DNA of 53,709 nt from an uncultured Spirochaetaceae bacterium (GCA_944389085.1 CALXLB010000058.1:1-53709); one strand, 5' to 3'; shown: positions 16,602-26,835, numbered from the stretch's first letter. Numbers and translations: made by a program. The notes: generated from the sequence alone by a model not told the origin.

Positions 16602-17879
16602 TTATTTGTTGCAGCTGAAATTCTCAATCTCTTTCTTTGCGCTCTTCTCGTCCACTTTGCTGAGAAGCACACCGCCGACAACAAAGAGCAGGATCAGAGA
16701 AAGAATGCCATAACGCTGCTGCTTTGTAATCAGAGTCACAACGCCAAGCAAAAGCGGTCCGATGATCGCAGCAAACTTGCCAAGCATATTGAAGAAACCA
16801 TAGAACTGGGAGTTTTCTCCTTCCGGAATGAGGCGGGAGAAATAAGAGCGTGAAAGTGCCTGGATTCCCCCCTGAAACAAGCCAATACAGACAGCGAGGA
16901 TATAGAACTGTGTCTCATTTGTCATGAAAAAGCCGAAACAGGCAATGACAATATATCCGGTGATGGCAATCAGCAGTGCTTTCTTGACTCCGACTTTATG
17001 TCCGAAGATGTTATAAAGCAGAGCGGAAGGAAAAGCCACAAACTGGGTGATGAGCAATGCAACTATCAGGCTGGATGAGGAGAACCCCAGCGCTGTACCG
17101 TAATCTGTTGCCATTCTGATGATGGTGTCAACACCATCGATGTAGCACCAGTATGCGACAAGGAAGATAGCTGTATTCCTCAGGCTCCTGAGAGATCTGA
17201 GAGTCTTGCCAACAGCTCCGAAACCATCTTTCACGGCTTTTCTTATCCCGATCCTTTCCCCTTCCGGTTCCTTCACAAAGAAGATAAGAGGGAGAAGGAA
17301 GACTATCCACCAGATTCCAACCATCAGGAAAGAGGCCCTGACAGCCTGGATTTCATCGGCAAACCCGAATGCTGATGGGAAGAGATACATGAGAACATTG
17401 AGCAAGAATAAAAGACCGCCGCCGATATATCCGAGGCTGTATCCCAGAGAGGAGACGAAATCGACTTTCTTCTCGGAGGCAACTGAAGGAAGAAGCGAAT
17501 CATAGAAGGTGTTTCCCGCTGAGAACCCTATATTGGCAATAATATAGAAAACCATGGCAAGAGGCCACATTCCAGCCCTGACCCAGCATAGAGCAGCTGT
17601 CATCACCGCTCCGAGAAATGCAAAGAAAATCAGCATTTTCTTGCGATAACTGCCCCTATCAGCAATAGCTCCAAGCACAGGCGCACAGACAGCAACAATC
17701 AAAGACTCAATGGAGTTGCCAAGACCAAGGAAGAAGGTACTTGTCGCACTATCCCCTCCCATGGACCAGTACTGTGAGAAGAAAATGGGGAAGAATGCCG
17801 CCATCACTGTTGTCGCGAATGCACTATTAGCCCAGTCGTAAAACGCCCAGGATATTATTTCTTTTCTGGAATCTTTCAT
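16602..17879 (-). CDS. MFS transporter, UMF1/Atg22-like
   Basis: A 425-residue membrane transporter with about 12 hydrophobic segments. The N-terminus EIISWAFYDWANSAFATTV is the hallmark of the UMF1 group (Atg22-like vacuole effluxers), usually thought to export amino acids or small metabolites; the substrate here is unknown. Other group features are GAIADRGSYRKK and SRSYFSRLIPEGENSQFYGFF. No Shine-Dalgarno is seen; a TTGCAG/TAGAAT promoter pair places the transcript start about 3 nt before the ATG. It diverges from the NifX-like gene. Confidence 0.88.
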   Translation of the reverse strand: MKDSRKEIISWAFYDWANSAFATTVMAAFFPIFFSQYWSMGGDSATSTFFLGLGNSIESLIVAVCAPVLGAIADRGSYRKKMLIFFAFLGAVMTAALCWVRAGMWPLAMVFYIIANIGFSAGNTFYDSLLPSVASEKKVDFVSSLGYSLGYIGGGLLFLLNVLMYLFPSAFGFADEIQAVRASFLMVGIWWIVFLLPLIFFVKEPEGERIGIRKAVKDGFGAVGKTLRSLRSLRNTAIFLVAYWCYIDGVDTIIRMATDYGTALGFSSSSLIVALLITQFVAFPSALLYNIFGHKVGVKKALLIAITGYIVIACFGFFMTNETQFYILAVCIGLFQGGIQALSRSYFSRLIPEGENSQFYGFFNMLGKFAAIIGPLLLGVVTLITKQQRYGILSLILLFVVGGVLLSKVDEKSAKKEIENFSCNK

Positions 17880-17889
17880 AGCCGTTGTG

Positions 17890-17918
17890 ATTCTACGTTC
17901 AATTCACCTTATCTGCAA
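17890..17918 (-). promoter_or_regulatory. Putative promoter of the UMF1 transporter
   Basis: TTGCAG (17918-17913) and TAGAAT (17895-17890) on the minus strand with 17-nt spacing. The -10 ends 10 nt before the ATG, leaving at most a 3-4 nt leader. Confidence 0.5.
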
Positions 17919-17960
17919 TTATGCTTATATTATAAAAAAGTAAAATCAAGGAGAAATATC

Positions 17961-18362
17961 GTGAGAATCGCAGCTACTTTCGACAAAAACACAGGAGAGG
18001 TCTTCCAGCATTTCGGAAGGACAGAGACTTTCCGCCTCTACACAATAGAAAATGGAAAAGTAACGGACAAGAGAGATGTAAGTGCCGCTGAAACAGGCGG
18101 ACACGCAGCACTGGCTCCGTTCTTGCAGGAACAGGGTGTCGAAGCTCTGATAGCAGGAGGCATCGGAGGGGGCGCAAGAGCAGCACTCGCCAGCTGTGGA
18201 ATAGCACTCTATCCTGGCGTAAGCGGCAATGCAGACAAAGCAGCAGAAGCACTGGCTTCCGGCACATTGGTCTACGATGAGAATGCCACATGCCATCATC
18301 ACGAAGGAGAGCATGAATGCAATCACCACGAGCATGGAGGAAATTGCCATCATACCTGCTGA
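17961..18362 (+). CDS. NifX/NifB-family (dinitrogenase FeMo cofactor fold) protein with His/Cys-rich tail
   Basis: A 133-residue protein. Residues 1-108 form the small RNase H-like domain shared by NifX, NafY and the NifB C-terminus (FQHFGRTETFRLY, EALIAGGIGGGARAAL, LYPGVSGNADKAAEALASG). Many such proteins occur in organisms without nitrogenase and have unknown metal-related roles. The last 23 residues hold nine His and four Cys, a likely metal-binding tail. Start is GTG with AAGGAG 7 nt upstream. It may carry or buffer a metal or Fe-S cluster; no metal transporter lies alongside. Confidence 0.82.
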   Translation: MRIAATFDKNTGEVFQHFGRTETFRLYTIENGKVTDKRDVSAAETGGHAALAPFLQEQGVEALIAGGIGGGARAALASCGIALYPGVSGNADKAAEALASGTLVYDENATCHHHEGEHECNHHEHGGNCHHTC

Positions 18363-18386
18363 GGGCTTAGAGAACTGTCTTTTTGA

Positions 18387-18395
18387 TGCTATTAT
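18387..18395 (+). promoter_or_regulatory. Putative extended -10 promoter of sbcB
   Basis: TGC plus TATTAT (18390-18395) ends 6 nt before the ATG at 18402. There is no Shine-Dalgarno and only a weak -35, consistent with a leaderless transcript. Confidence 0.45.
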
Positions 18396-18401
18396 TGATA
18401 T

Positions 18402-19796
18402 ATGAAGACATTTCTTTGGTATGACCTTGAGACCTTCGGCCTCAATCCACGCTATGACAGAATAGCCCAGGCCGCAGCTATCAGAACAGATATGGATTTC
18501 AATCAGATCGGGGAACCTTTGCTTCTCTATGCAAAGCTCTCCCCCGATTATCTTCCATCTCCTGAATCCTGTTTGATCACAGGAATCACTCCTGATGAAG
18601 TCAACAGCAAGGGCATCCCAGAAGCGGAACTCATTGAGCGGCTGAGAGCCGAATTCATGGTTCCTGACACTATTACAGTAGGCTATAACAATATAAATTT
18701 TGATGATGAGGTCATCAGATCGACACTCTACAGGAATCTTTATGATCCTTTTGAGCGTGAATACAAGAACAGATGCTCACGGTGGGATCTGATAAACCTC
18801 GTAAGAGCCACCAGAGACCTCAGACCTCAAGGTATTGAGTTCTCTGTGCTGAACCCGGAAACAAATGCTCCTTCATTCAAACTCACAGATCTGACAGCTG
18901 AGAATAACATCGACCAGACTGGTGCTCATGATGCCCTTGTAGATGTCAGAGCAACCATTGCCATAGCAAAGCTGATAAAAGAAAAACAGCCAAGGCTCTT
19001 CAAATGGGCGATAGAACACAGATCCAAGAATGAGATAGCAAGAGAGATCAACGTGCTCACCCATCTCCCGTTTCTGCATACCTGTCCGCTTTTTGTCTCA
19101 GAAAAAGGCAACACCCACCCTCTTCTGCCTCTCTTTTATGAGGCGGAGAAATCGGCAGCCCTCTATTGTTTCGATCTTACATTCCCCATCCCGGAAAGCG
19201 CAGATGGAACATATCATGAGACAGGAATACTGCGTCTGATGATCAACCGTTCCCCTTTCATCGCACCTATCAGCACGCTGGACAGCGAGAGCGAGAAGCG
19301 GCTTGGCTTCACGAAAGCATGGATCTGGCAGAAAGCAAGCCAGGCTATACAGTCCCCTGTCCTTACAAGAAATGCGATACTTGGAGCAAAAGCACCATAT
19401 GAAGAGAGTGCGAAGGATCCTGATCTTACCATCTACAACAGTTTCCCATCCGATCATGACAAAGGAATCATGGCATCCATCAGGGCTATGTCCCCTGAGG
19501 ATAAGCTGAAGAAAGGTGAACATCTCTTTGACGATGATAAGTATCACAAACTGCTATGGCGGCAGGTTGCCAGAAACTGGCCTGAGGCGCTTTCAGAAAA
19601 AGACAGGGAAAGCTGGAAGAACTTCTGTGCGCTCCGTCTGATTTCTCCTCCTGTGGATGGAACCCCAACTTACGAGCTTTATATGCGCCAGGTTGAGGAG
19701 AAACTGAACAGCCTTGAGACTGATTACCATGACAAGGAAATTCTCCTGAAGCTGAAAGCTTATGGAGAAGAGCTTTTCGATAAAGTGATAAAATGA
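18402..19796 (+). CDS. sbcB: Exodeoxyribonuclease I
   Basis: A 464-residue 3'-5' single-strand DNA exonuclease. The DEDDh nuclease domain begins at the N-terminus: [20 protein letters not shown] carries the first Asp-Glu pair, [13 protein letters not shown] the second Asp, and [13 protein letters not shown] the His-Asp. The following SH3-like and helical regions match the full ExoI architecture, so the enzyme appears complete. In E. coli it acts in recombination and mismatch repair. It is followed 13 nt downstream by prfA on the same strand. ExoI is best known from gamma-proteobacteria. Confidence 0.88.
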   Translation: MKTFLWYDLETFGLNPRYDRIAQAAAIRTDMDFNQIGEPLLLYAKLSPDYLPSPESCLITGITPDEVNSKGIPEAELIERLRAEFMVPDTITVGYNNINFDDEVIRSTLYRNLYDPFEREYKNRCSRWDLINLVRATRDLRPQGIEFSVLNPETNAPSFKLTDLTAENNIDQTGAHDALVDVRATIAIAKLIKEKQPRLFKWAIEHRSKNEIAREINVLTHLPFLHTCPLFVSEKGNTHPLLPLFYEAEKSAALYCFDLTFPIPESADGTYHETGILRLMINRSPFIAPISTLDSESEKRLGFTKAWIWQKASQAIQSPVLTRNAILGAKAPYEESAKDPDLTIYNSFPSDHDKGIMASIRAMSPEDKLKKGEHLFDDDKYHKLLWRQVARNWPEALSEKDRESWKNFCALRLISPPVDGTPTYELYMRQVEEKLNSLETDYHDKEILLKLKAYGEELFDKVIK

Positions 19797-19809
19797 TAAA
19801 AAAGGCATT

Positions 19810-20880
19810 ATGTCTGCATTAACTGATAAACTCGACGAATATAAGAAACAACTGGAAGGACTGGATGAGAAACTCAGCGGTGAAGCTCTCAGTGACATGA
19901 AGCTTTACAAAAGCCTTATGCAGGAGCGCTCCCATCTTGCCCCTGTAGTCTCCAAGCTCGAAGAGATGAAGGAAACAGAGAAGGAAATCCTCGAATCCAG
20001 AGAGATGATGAAAAATGAAGAAGACCCGGAGCTTGTGGAAATGGCCAAGGAAGAGCTCTCCAGGCTTGAAGCTCTCTATGAAGCTCAGGAGAAGGAATGC
20101 AGGCTCCTTCTCATCCCGCCAGATCCGCTGGAAGGAAAGAACATCATCATGGAAATCAGAGCAGGAACAGGGGGCGATGAAGCCTCTCTCTTCGCTGCCG
20201 ACATCTTCCGTATGTACTCTCACTATGCTGAGAAAAAACACTGGAAGATGGAGATAATGAGCTCGAGTGAATCGGGAATCGGAGGATACAAGGAGATAGT
20301 AGTCTCCATAGCCGGCAAAGATGTCTATGGATATCTCCGTTTTGAATCGGGGGTTCACCGTGTACAGCGCGTTCCTGAGACTGAATCAGGTGGCAGAATA
20401 CATACTTCAGCTATAACAGTAGCTGTACTTCCCGAAGCTGAAGAGACCGATATAGAAATCAGGCAGGAAGATCTGAGAATCGATGTCATGAGGGCAGGAG
20501 GCCCTGGCGGACAGTGCGTCAATACAACAGATTCTGCAGTGAGAATCACTCACATTCCATCAGGTCTTGTCGTTATCTGCCAGGATGAGAAGTCCCAGAT
20601 AAAGAACAGAGCAAAAGCAATGAGAGTCCTCCGATCAAGGCTCTATGAGCTGGAAGAGGCAAAGAAACAGAAGGAAAGAGCAGATGCCAGACGCTCAATG
20701 GTCGGCTCGGGAGACAGATCGGAACGTATCCGTACATATAATTTCCCGCAGAACAGAGTTACAGACCATAGGATAAACCTTACACTCTACAAACTCGATT
20801 CCATCATCGAAGGGGATCTGGATGAACTTATAGATGCACTCCGGCTTGCTTCCGGGGAGGAGGCTCTGAAAGAAGCGTGA
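19810..20880 (+). CDS. prfA: Peptide chain release factor 1
   Basis: A 356-residue class I release factor for UAA and UAG. The catalytic GGQ motif lies in [18 protein letters not shown], and the codon-recognition region [14 protein letters not shown] has the RF1-type PxT motif rather than the SPF of RF2. AAAGG lies 4 nt before the ATG, just after the sbcB stop. It overlaps prmC by 4 nt (GTGA), the usual RF1-methyltransferase pairing. Its recognition motif looks normal, which argues against reassignment of UAA/UAG in this genome. Confidence 0.95.
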   Translation: MSALTDKLDEYKKQLEGLDEKLSGEALSDMKLYKSLMQERSHLAPVVSKLEEMKETEKEILESREMMKNEEDPELVEMAKEELSRLEALYEAQEKECRLLLIPPDPLEGKNIIMEIRAGTGGDEASLFAADIFRMYSHYAEKKHWKMEIMSSSESGIGGYKEIVVSIAGKDVYGYLRFESGVHRVQRVPETESGGRIHTSAITVAVLPEAEETDIEIRQEDLRIDVMRAGGPGGQCVNTTDSAVRITHIPSGLVVICQDEKSQIKNRAKAMRVLRSRLYELEEAKKQKERADARRSMVGSGDRSERIRTYNFPQNRVTDHRINLTLYKLDSIIEGDLDELIDALRLASGEEALKEA

Positions 20881-21698
20881 CAGTAGCAGAGCTGAAAAGA
20901 AAACTACTTGCCAGAACAGAGTCCACAGATGCCAGGATAATCATCACCCTGGCAACCGGACTCGATGCAATTGCCCAGATAACAGAATCCAGAAGGAACG
21001 TAACAGCTGAGGAAGAAGCAAAAGCCATGAACTTTCTCAATGAACGCCTCAGCGGCACACCTATGGCATATATCACAGGTGAGAAAGAATTCTATGGGCA
21101 CTCTTTTCATGTCACACCTTCTGTACTGATTCCACGTCCTGATACAGAGACGCTTGTTGAAAAAGCTATTGAGATTGCAAAGAATTTCCCATGCCCTCGC
21201 ATTCTGGATCTCTGTACAGGCAGCGGAGCCATTGCCGCCTCCGTATCTTATGCTCTTTCCATGCCAGTTGCCATTTCCGATATCTCTCCCGATGCTCTGG
21301 CCATAGCAAGGGAAAATTACCGAATCATTACCGGAAAGGAAGCAGAATGGAGGGAAGGAGATCTGCTTGATCCTTGGGAGGGCGAACACTTTGATATGAT
21401 TCTTTCCAACCCGCCCTATCTCACAGCTTCATGGTATGAGGAGACCGATTCATGCGTAAAATCAGAACCGGAGATAGCTTTTCTCGGAGGCGGCAATGAT
21501 GGGCTGGATATCATCCGGAAGATAATTGCCACATCCCCTGATATTCTCAATAAAGGTGGATACCTTATGCTTGAAATCGACTATCGGCAGAGCGAAATCT
21601 GTGGTAGTCTTCTTGAAAAGAGCGGTTTTTCAGAGATTTCGGTGCTCAGAGATCTTGCCGGTAAGGAGCGTGTGATATATGGAAGACTTTCCAAATAA
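20877..21698 (+). CDS. prmC: Release factor glutamine methyltransferase
   Basis: A 273-residue SAM-dependent enzyme that methylates the Gln of the GGQ motif of release factors. It shows the helical N-terminal substrate-binding region, the SAM-binding loop [14 protein letters not shown] and the catalytic SNPPYLT motif. The GTG start overlaps the prfA stop, so translation is coupled. Its end overlaps the start of rel by 20 nt. Confidence 0.94.
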   Translation: MTVAELKRKLLARTESTDARIIITLATGLDAIAQITESRRNVTAEEEAKAMNFLNERLSGTPMAYITGEKEFYGHSFHVTPSVLIPRPDTETLVEKAIEIAKNFPCPRILDLCTGSGAIAASVSYALSMPVAISDISPDALAIARENYRIITGKEAEWREGDLLDPWEGEHFDMILSNPPYLTASWYEETDSCVKSEPEIAFLGGGNDGLDIIRKIIATSPDILNKGGYLMLEIDYRQSEICGSLLEKSGFSEISVLRDLAGKERVIYGRLSK

Positions 21699-23697
21699 AG
21701 AACTTGTAGACAGATTCGTAAAGAAAATCATACGCTACTCCGACGATGACAAGGATAAAATCGCAGCCGCTGCAGTATTTGCGGCAAAAAAACATGGGGA
21801 TCAGAAACGAAAGACAGGGGAACCTTATATCACGCACCCGATAGCGGTCGCAGAGATACTCATCCAGATCGGAATGGATGCAGATACGGTCTCTGCAGGT
21901 CTTCTCCATGACACGCTGGAAGATACTGATACGACAGAGGAAGAGATTGCTACGATCTTCGGCAAAGAAGTCGGAGAGATGGTCCAGGCGGTCACAAAGA
22001 TCTCCAGAATCACAGATGAGAAATCAATACAGGAAGCGGAAACCATCAAGAAGATGTTCTTCGCCATGTCAAAAGATCTGAGAGTGATTCTCATCAAGCT
22101 TGCCGATAAACTGCACAATATGCGTACCATTGACGGGCTTTCAGCAGAACGCCGGCGTGCATTCGCCGAGGACTGCCTGGACATCTTCGCCCCTATTGCA
22201 GACAGCCTTGGTATGCAGACTATCAAGAGCGAACTGGAAGATCTCTCCCTCAAAGCTCTCAAACCTGAGTCATATGATTATATCAACGGGTACCTTCTGG
22301 AAAAGAAGGGTGAATACACTGCATATATCAAACAGGTCTCTAAAGCTATCGGTGAAGCCTGTGCAAAAGCCGGTATCACAGATATAGAAATCACGGGACG
22401 CGTAAAGCACGCCTACTCCATCTACCAGAAGATAAAGAAGAGAAAGAAGGAAATCGATGAAATCTACGATATCCTCGGTATCAGGGTAATCTGCCAGACG
22501 ACAGTCGAATGCTACACCATTCTGGGAGTCATTCACTCGATGTGGATACCTATCGAAGGCCGTTTCAAAGACTACATAGCGATGCCGAAAGCCAACAACT
22601 ATCAGAGTCTCCATACAACAGTCCTCGGTCCGCAGAACAGGCATCTCGAAATCCAGATACGCACACAGGAAATGCACAAGACTGCAGAGGAAGGCGTTGC
22701 CGCCCACTGGGCATATAAAGCGGCCTCCGGCTCTGAATCAGGCACCTGGAAAACCGTAGATTCCATCAATTACCAGAAAATCATCAGGAAGATAAAGACC
22801 TGGTCCAAGGAAATTGCCCAGAGCGAGGATTTCATGGATGAGATCAAGAACGAGCTTCTGAAAGATTCCATTGTCGTCTTCACCCCGCAAGGCCACGTCA
22901 TCGAGCTTCCTGTAGGTTCCACAGCTCTCGATTTTGCCTACAAAGTACATACGGAAATCGGCAATCACTGTTCTGGGGCAAGGGCAGATGGTTCCATCAT
23001 CCCTCTCAACAGACCTCTTGGGAACACGCAGATTGTCGAAATCATGACAAGCCCAAGTGCCCATCCGAACCAGCAATGGCTTGAATACGCTCAGACTACA
23101 TCCGCAAAGAAGAAGATCAGAGCCTGGCTGAACAAGAATGCGCCATCGAATCTTCCGATTGCACAGCCACAGAAAAAAACAGCCGCAACCATACAGAACC
23201 CTGCTCTGGAAAGCGCGAAGAAGAGGATTCCGGCGCTTCAGGGACTACGCTTCACTCCCCGTGAGAAGAAAGGCACAGTCATCATCGGAGATAACAGCAA
23301 TATCCTTTTCGATTTTGCCAAGTGCTGCAATCCTGTCCATGGAGACGATATCGTGGCATATATCACAAGAGGAAGAGGGTATGTTATCCACCGCAAAGAC
23401 TGCCCAAACCTTGCCAACATGCCAGAGGCTGATGAGAGGATTGTCCCTGTCGAGTGGGACAGTCAGGAGCTTGTCAGGCGTTTCTCCGTCACAGCTAAAT
23501 TCAACTCGGAGCTTTTCAGCGAAATCGACAATGCTGTACGCAAGCATAACAGCCATCTGATCCAAGGTGCGCTCGATGTCTCCCCAGAAGGGCTTGTAGG
23601 CACCTTCACCATCAGTGCAGACAGCGAAGATGCGATGAAAAAGACAACACAGGCTATCCGTCAGATTCCATCAATCATAAAAGTGCAAGGCGTCTAA
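21679..23697 (+). CDS. rel: Bifunctional (p)ppGpp synthetase/hydrolase
   Basis: A full-length 672-residue Rel/SpoT protein that makes and degrades the stringent-response alarmone. Domains in order: HD hydrolase (about 30-180; TGEPYITHPIAVA and GLLHDTLEDT), synthetase (about 230-360; GRVKHAYSIYQKIKK and DILGIRVI), TGS (about 390-455; VFTPQGHVIELPVGSTALDFA), a zinc/RIS module (CCNPVHGDDIVAYITRGRG) and a C-terminal ACT domain (about 595-672). Both HD residues and synthetase residues look intact. GGAG lies 10 nt before the ATG, inside prmC. Its stop overlaps that of the convergent ppaC gene. Confidence 0.94.
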   Translation: MEDFPNKELVDRFVKKIIRYSDDDKDKIAAAAVFAAKKHGDQKRKTGEPYITHPIAVAEILIQIGMDADTVSAGLLHDTLEDTDTTEEEIATIFGKEVGEMVQAVTKISRITDEKSIQEAETIKKMFFAMSKDLRVILIKLADKLHNMRTIDGLSAERRRAFAEDCLDIFAPIADSLGMQTIKSELEDLSLKALKPESYDYINGYLLEKKGEYTAYIKQVSKAIGEACAKAGITDIEITGRVKHAYSIYQKIKKRKKEIDEIYDILGIRVICQTTVECYTILGVIHSMWIPIEGRFKDYIAMPKANNYQSLHTTVLGPQNRHLEIQIRTQEMHKTAEEGVAAHWAYKAASGSESGTWKTVDSINYQKIIRKIKTWSKEIAQSEDFMDEIKNELLKDSIVVFTPQGHVIELPVGSTALDFAYKVHTEIGNHCSGARADGSIIPLNRPLGNTQIVEIMTSPSAHPNQQWLEYAQTTSAKKKIRAWLNKNAPSNLPIAQPQKKTAATIQNPALESAKKRIPALQGLRFTPREKKGTVIIGDNSNILFDFAKCCNPVHGDDIVAYITRGRGYVIHRKDCPNLANMPEADERIVPVEWDSQELVRRFSVTAKFNSELFSEIDNAVRKHNSHLIQGALDVSPEGLVGTFTISADSEDAMKKTTQAIRQIPSIIKVQGV

Positions 23698-25325
23698 TCC
23701 TCAAGCACTCTGAGAATCTCAGGCAGAAGCTGCTTCTTACGGGAAAGCACACCAGGAAGGCTATATACTCCATCGGAGATTCTGTCATATACAAGGTCTC
23801 TCAGTTTATCCGAATGAGTGGTAAGAAGCACGGAATTTTCTTTTATGACATCGGTAATCAGCAGCATGCACCAGTCAAGGGCATTCGCAAGTTTCACATA
23901 TTCCAGGGCATCAAGATACCGGTCTTTGATCTCCCTGAGTTCTTCCAGCGTTGTCACTTCCACCTGACCGATAGCAAAATGAATTCCTTTTTCATTATAG
24001 CTCTTCATATCAGAAGTGATGACACTCTCAGGATCCTGGGAAGAGAGAGAAGAGCCATCGGAGAAGATGGAACGGCAGAAATCACCGAAATCCTCTACGC
24101 CGCCAATCTCAACAAGTCGTTTTGCCACATGGACATCATAGCTTGTAGTTGTCGGGCTTTTGAGCATGACAGTGTCAGAGGCAAGACCTGAGAGCAGGAC
24201 TTTTGCAACGACTGGATCGATTTCCACTCCCCATTTCCTGAACTGCTCATAGATGATTGTACAAGTAGAGCCCAAAGGTTCCGAGACAATATAGATGGGG
24301 CTTTTCATCCTAGGTGGTGAGAGCCGATGATGATCAAGTATCTCGATAATCTCAGCATCCTCAATTCCAGGAACACTCTGCTCAGCCTCATTGTGATCAA
24401 CGAGAATCATCTTCTGCCGGGGCTTATCCAGAAAGCATCGTCTTGTGACAAACCCGGTCCAGACATCTCCGGAAAAAACTGAAAAGCCTCTCCAATCGCT
24501 CTCCTGCAGCTTTTTCTTCGCATCATCGAAGAGCATATCACCATCGATGCGCATCTCAGAGTCATCCTGATGCATGATATCTGAAACAGGCGTCGACAGC
24601 CTTAGAAGCCTCAGCGTCTCAGCTGTATCCAGAAAGGACACGTAGACAAATCCTCTGAAGGAAGAGAAGTCAATTTCAAGCTTTGACGGATCAGTGACAC
24701 CTGTGAGGACAATGCCAGGAAGCTGGTTCTCGATGGCCGCTTCCAGATGCTTTTTCCTGTCCCCTATTATCAGCACAGGTTTCTCAGGCAGCCTTTCAAG
24801 GCGTGAGAGATATACCTGATACTCCATGGCACCAATCATATACGGAGCCCTTACATCTCCTCCGCTGCCGTGTTTGAGAAATTCACCTTCGATGACACGT
24901 TCAATATTATCTTCTGAGAGAAGATAACGCTGCCTTATCGCGCCGCTGTTCTCGCGGAGGAAAAAGCCATTTATATCATCTGCAGAGAGAAGTCCCTTGT
25001 AAACACCATCATCGATGACTGGAATGACTGTAGGTTTCCTGCGGTGGAATATATCCATAAGGATGAAAAGAGGATCGGAAGAACTTATGGAGTAAACAGG
25101 CTGCTTCTGCACTTCACCTACCCGGGGCCTTACATCATGAAGGAACTGGGGAAGAGGAAGAGATAGAGATGCAAAGACAGAGCGTGTATTCCTGTTAGCC
25201 TGTCCCAGCATTACAGGTATATACTGGTTCTTTTCATCAATTTTGTTCTTTAAAGCAGCGTATGCGTATGCTGCACAGACCGAGTCCATATCAGGATTAC
25301 GGTGTCCTGTGATATATATTTTCAT
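23694..25325 (-). CDS. ppaC: Manganese-dependent inorganic pyrophosphatase with CBS and DRTGG domains
   Basis: A family II pyrophosphatase of 543 residues that hydrolyses PPi to phosphate. The DHH phosphoesterase domain is split around an insert: GHRNPDMDS at the N-terminus, then a regulatory region (about 65-300) with two CBS motifs (SDPLFILMDIFHRRKPTVIPV and ISDIMHQDDSEMRI-like segment) and a DRTGG-like part. The core resumes at LVDHNEAEQ and DHH (EILDHHRLSP), followed by the DHHA2 domain. CBS-containing forms are known to be inhibited or activated by adenine nucleotides. No Shine-Dalgarno is seen; TACCAT lies 6 nt before the ATG. Confidence 0.9.
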   Translation of the reverse strand: MKIYITGHRNPDMDSVCAAYAYAALKNKIDEKNQYIPVMLGQANRNTRSVFASLSLPLPQFLHDVRPRVGEVQKQPVYSISSSDPLFILMDIFHRRKPTVIPVIDDGVYKGLLSADDINGFFLRENSGAIRQRYLLSEDNIERVIEGEFLKHGSGGDVRAPYMIGAMEYQVYLSRLERLPEKPVLIIGDRKKHLEAAIENQLPGIVLTGVTDPSKLEIDFSSFRGFVYVSFLDTAETLRLLRLSTPVSDIMHQDDSEMRIDGDMLFDDAKKKLQESDWRGFSVFSGDVWTGFVTRRCFLDKPRQKMILVDHNEAEQSVPGIEDAEIIEILDHHRLSPPRMKSPIYIVSEPLGSTCTIIYEQFRKWGVEIDPVVAKVLLSGLASDTVMLKSPTTTSYDVHVAKRLVEIGGVEDFGDFCRSIFSDGSSLSSQDPESVITSDMKSYNEKGIHFAIGQVEVTTLEELREIKDRYLDALEYVKLANALDWCMLLITDVIKENSVLLTTHSDKLRDLVYDRISDGVYSLPGVLSRKKQLLPEILRVLED

Positions 25326-25372
25326 GGAATAATGGTAAACTCAAAACCAAAGGGAGGAAAGGAGAAAGCGAA

Positions 25373-25813
25373 ATGAAATGCGTACTGGCAAATGACCATG
25401 GCGGAGTTGAACTGGCTGCAATCGTAAGAAAGCATCTGAATGAACGAGGCATTGAGACAGTTTATCTCGGAACTGAAAGCCATGAGAGTGTCGACTACCC
25501 GGATTACGCCGAGAAAGCTGTCAATGAATACAGGAAAGGCGGATATGACTTCGGTATTCTCATCTGCGGAACAGGAATCGGCATCTCCATCTCTGCAAAC
25601 AAGATGAGGGGTATCCGCTGTGCCCTTCCTCAGACCAGATATTCAGCAGAGATGACAAAACGTCATAACAACGCGAATTTCATCGCATTCGGCGGGAGAG
25701 TTGAATACCCTGAACCTGTTACTGATATACTCGATGCCTATATCGATGCCACATTCGAAGGAGGACGGCATCAAGGTCGTATCGATAAGATGATGGCACT
25801 GGAAGGAAAATAA
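25373..25813 (+). CDS. rpiB: Ribose-5-phosphate isomerase B
   Basis: A 146-residue RpiB/LacA-B family isomerase interconverting ribose 5-phosphate and ribulose 5-phosphate in the pentose phosphate pathway. It has the N-terminal ANDHGG, the catalytic Cys in LICGTGIGISISANK, and the phosphate-binding RHNNANFIAFGGR segment. A strong Shine-Dalgarno region (GGGAGGAAAGGAG) precedes the ATG. An allose-6-phosphate isomerase role is possible in this family but nothing here suggests it. Confidence 0.92.
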   Translation: MKCVLANDHGGVELAAIVRKHLNERGIETVYLGTESHESVDYPDYAEKAVNEYRKGGYDFGILICGTGIGISISANKMRGIRCALPQTRYSAEMTKRHNNANFIAFGGRVEYPEPVTDILDAYIDATFEGGRHQGRIDKMMALEGK

Positions 25814-26335
25814 TCAGAAGCTATAATCGCGCCATGTTCCGCGGAGATAGTAATCGATAGAGATGAGAGAGAATGAAACCACAAGCTCTCTGTTCACAGC
25901 ATCGTAACCGAGTGCAGTACGGAGTATTCTCTCCCGTCTTCCAGAGACCGGGGTGCCGACTGTCAGAGGCGTGATGGAGACAAGAGGCCCCGCTCCATTG
26001 TTATCCGTCCTGTAAAACCCTCCAATCCCTATAAGCGTATTCAATGCGCTTCCTGCAATCTTCGAGGCAGTCGACCTCTCTCCTAAAAGCGACCACAGGA
26101 GTTCTACCCTGAAGATATTCGATGCAAATGGCACAGGCACCAGCTCAGAAGTCCCCCAGATATCAAGCTCAAGATGGTTCGTCAGCCCTATATTCACCCC
26201 ATAGGAAAAGCTCATTCCCATTTCAGGCCACTTATAGCTCTCTTCGCCGATAGAAAGAGAGACATCATGGTAATCACCGGCGTAAAGGGGGATCAATATC
26301 AGAACAAAGAGGATTATCACAAAAGCTTTTCTCAT
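25814..26335 (-). CDS. Small outer-membrane-like protein
   Basis: A 173-residue protein with a signal peptide (MRKAFVIILFVLILIPLYAG). The start at 26335 is set by GAGG 5 nt upstream. The mature part alternates polar and hydrophobic residues in short strands separated by turns and ends in an aromatic residue (DYSF), as beta-barrel outer-membrane proteins often do. It is 7 nt downstream of a similar gene, suggesting a pair. No family recognised. Confidence 0.62.
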   Translation of the reverse strand: MRKAFVIILFVLILIPLYAGDYHDVSLSIGEESYKWPEMGMSFSYGVNIGLTNHLELDIWGTSELVPVPFASNIFRVELLWSLLGERSTASKIAGSALNTLIGIGGFYRTDNNGAGPLVSITPLTVGTPVSGRRERILRTALGYDAVNRELVVSFSLISIDYYLRGTWRDYSF

Positions 26336-26342
26336 AATCACC

Positions 26343-26834
26343 TCAGAAGAAATACGAGAAGCGGAAGACGTAAATCCCCCATCCCCATTCACCCGACAGA
26401 ATACTATAAAGCGCGAATGGCGATAACGCTTCATAGATGAAATGGCTATCGCGGAAAGCAAGTGGCGATAGTCCCAGTATCATGTTCCATTCATTATGCA
26501 ATCTGTACTGCACTCCAAGCGATATGGATGGTGTCCACAGCACTGGATTCATAAAAGCCCATGAGAAAGGATTCTCCGGCGTTGAGAACACAGGCATGGA
26601 CATAAGCAGTGAAGCGCTCTCAAAAAACGGATATACAGCAGACAGATCAACTCCTATTCTTATATCTCCCGCATGCACATCCGGATATGGAGAGAATATG
26701 AATGAAGCTGTCAGTCCTCCATAGCTTCCAGATGGCGTCACGACACCCACCGGTGCAAGAGAATAACCAAAAGCCGGTGCACTATGAAGATTAAAGGAGG
26801 CAAGAAGCATGATAACTATCAGGATTTTTCTCAT
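26343..26834 (-). CDS. Small outer-membrane-like protein
   Basis: A 163-residue protein with a signal peptide (MRKILIVIMLLASFNLHSAPA) and beta-strand-like alternation, ending in FRFSYFF, which resembles a C-terminal beta-signal with final Phe. GGAGG lies 5 nt before the ATG, at the end of the upstream phospholipase D-like gene, so the two are co-translated. Segments such as ISLGVQYRLHNEWNMILGLS look like successive barrel strands. Function unknown; the tandem neighbour at 25814 is of similar design. Confidence 0.62.
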   Translation of the reverse strand: MRKILIVIMLLASFNLHSAPAFGYSLAPVGVVTPSGSYGGLTASFIFSPYPDVHAGDIRIGVDLSAVYPFFESASLLMSMPVFSTPENPFSWAFMNPVLWTPSISLGVQYRLHNEWNMILGLSPLAFRDSHFIYEALSPFALYSILSGEWGWGIYVFRFSYFF

Positions 26835-26835
26835 C

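Noticed and set aside
17946..18353. A Cys-rich 135-codon minus-strand open frame
   Set aside because: It is the antisense shadow of the NifX-like gene; the cysteines come from antisense reading of the parent gene's own codons.
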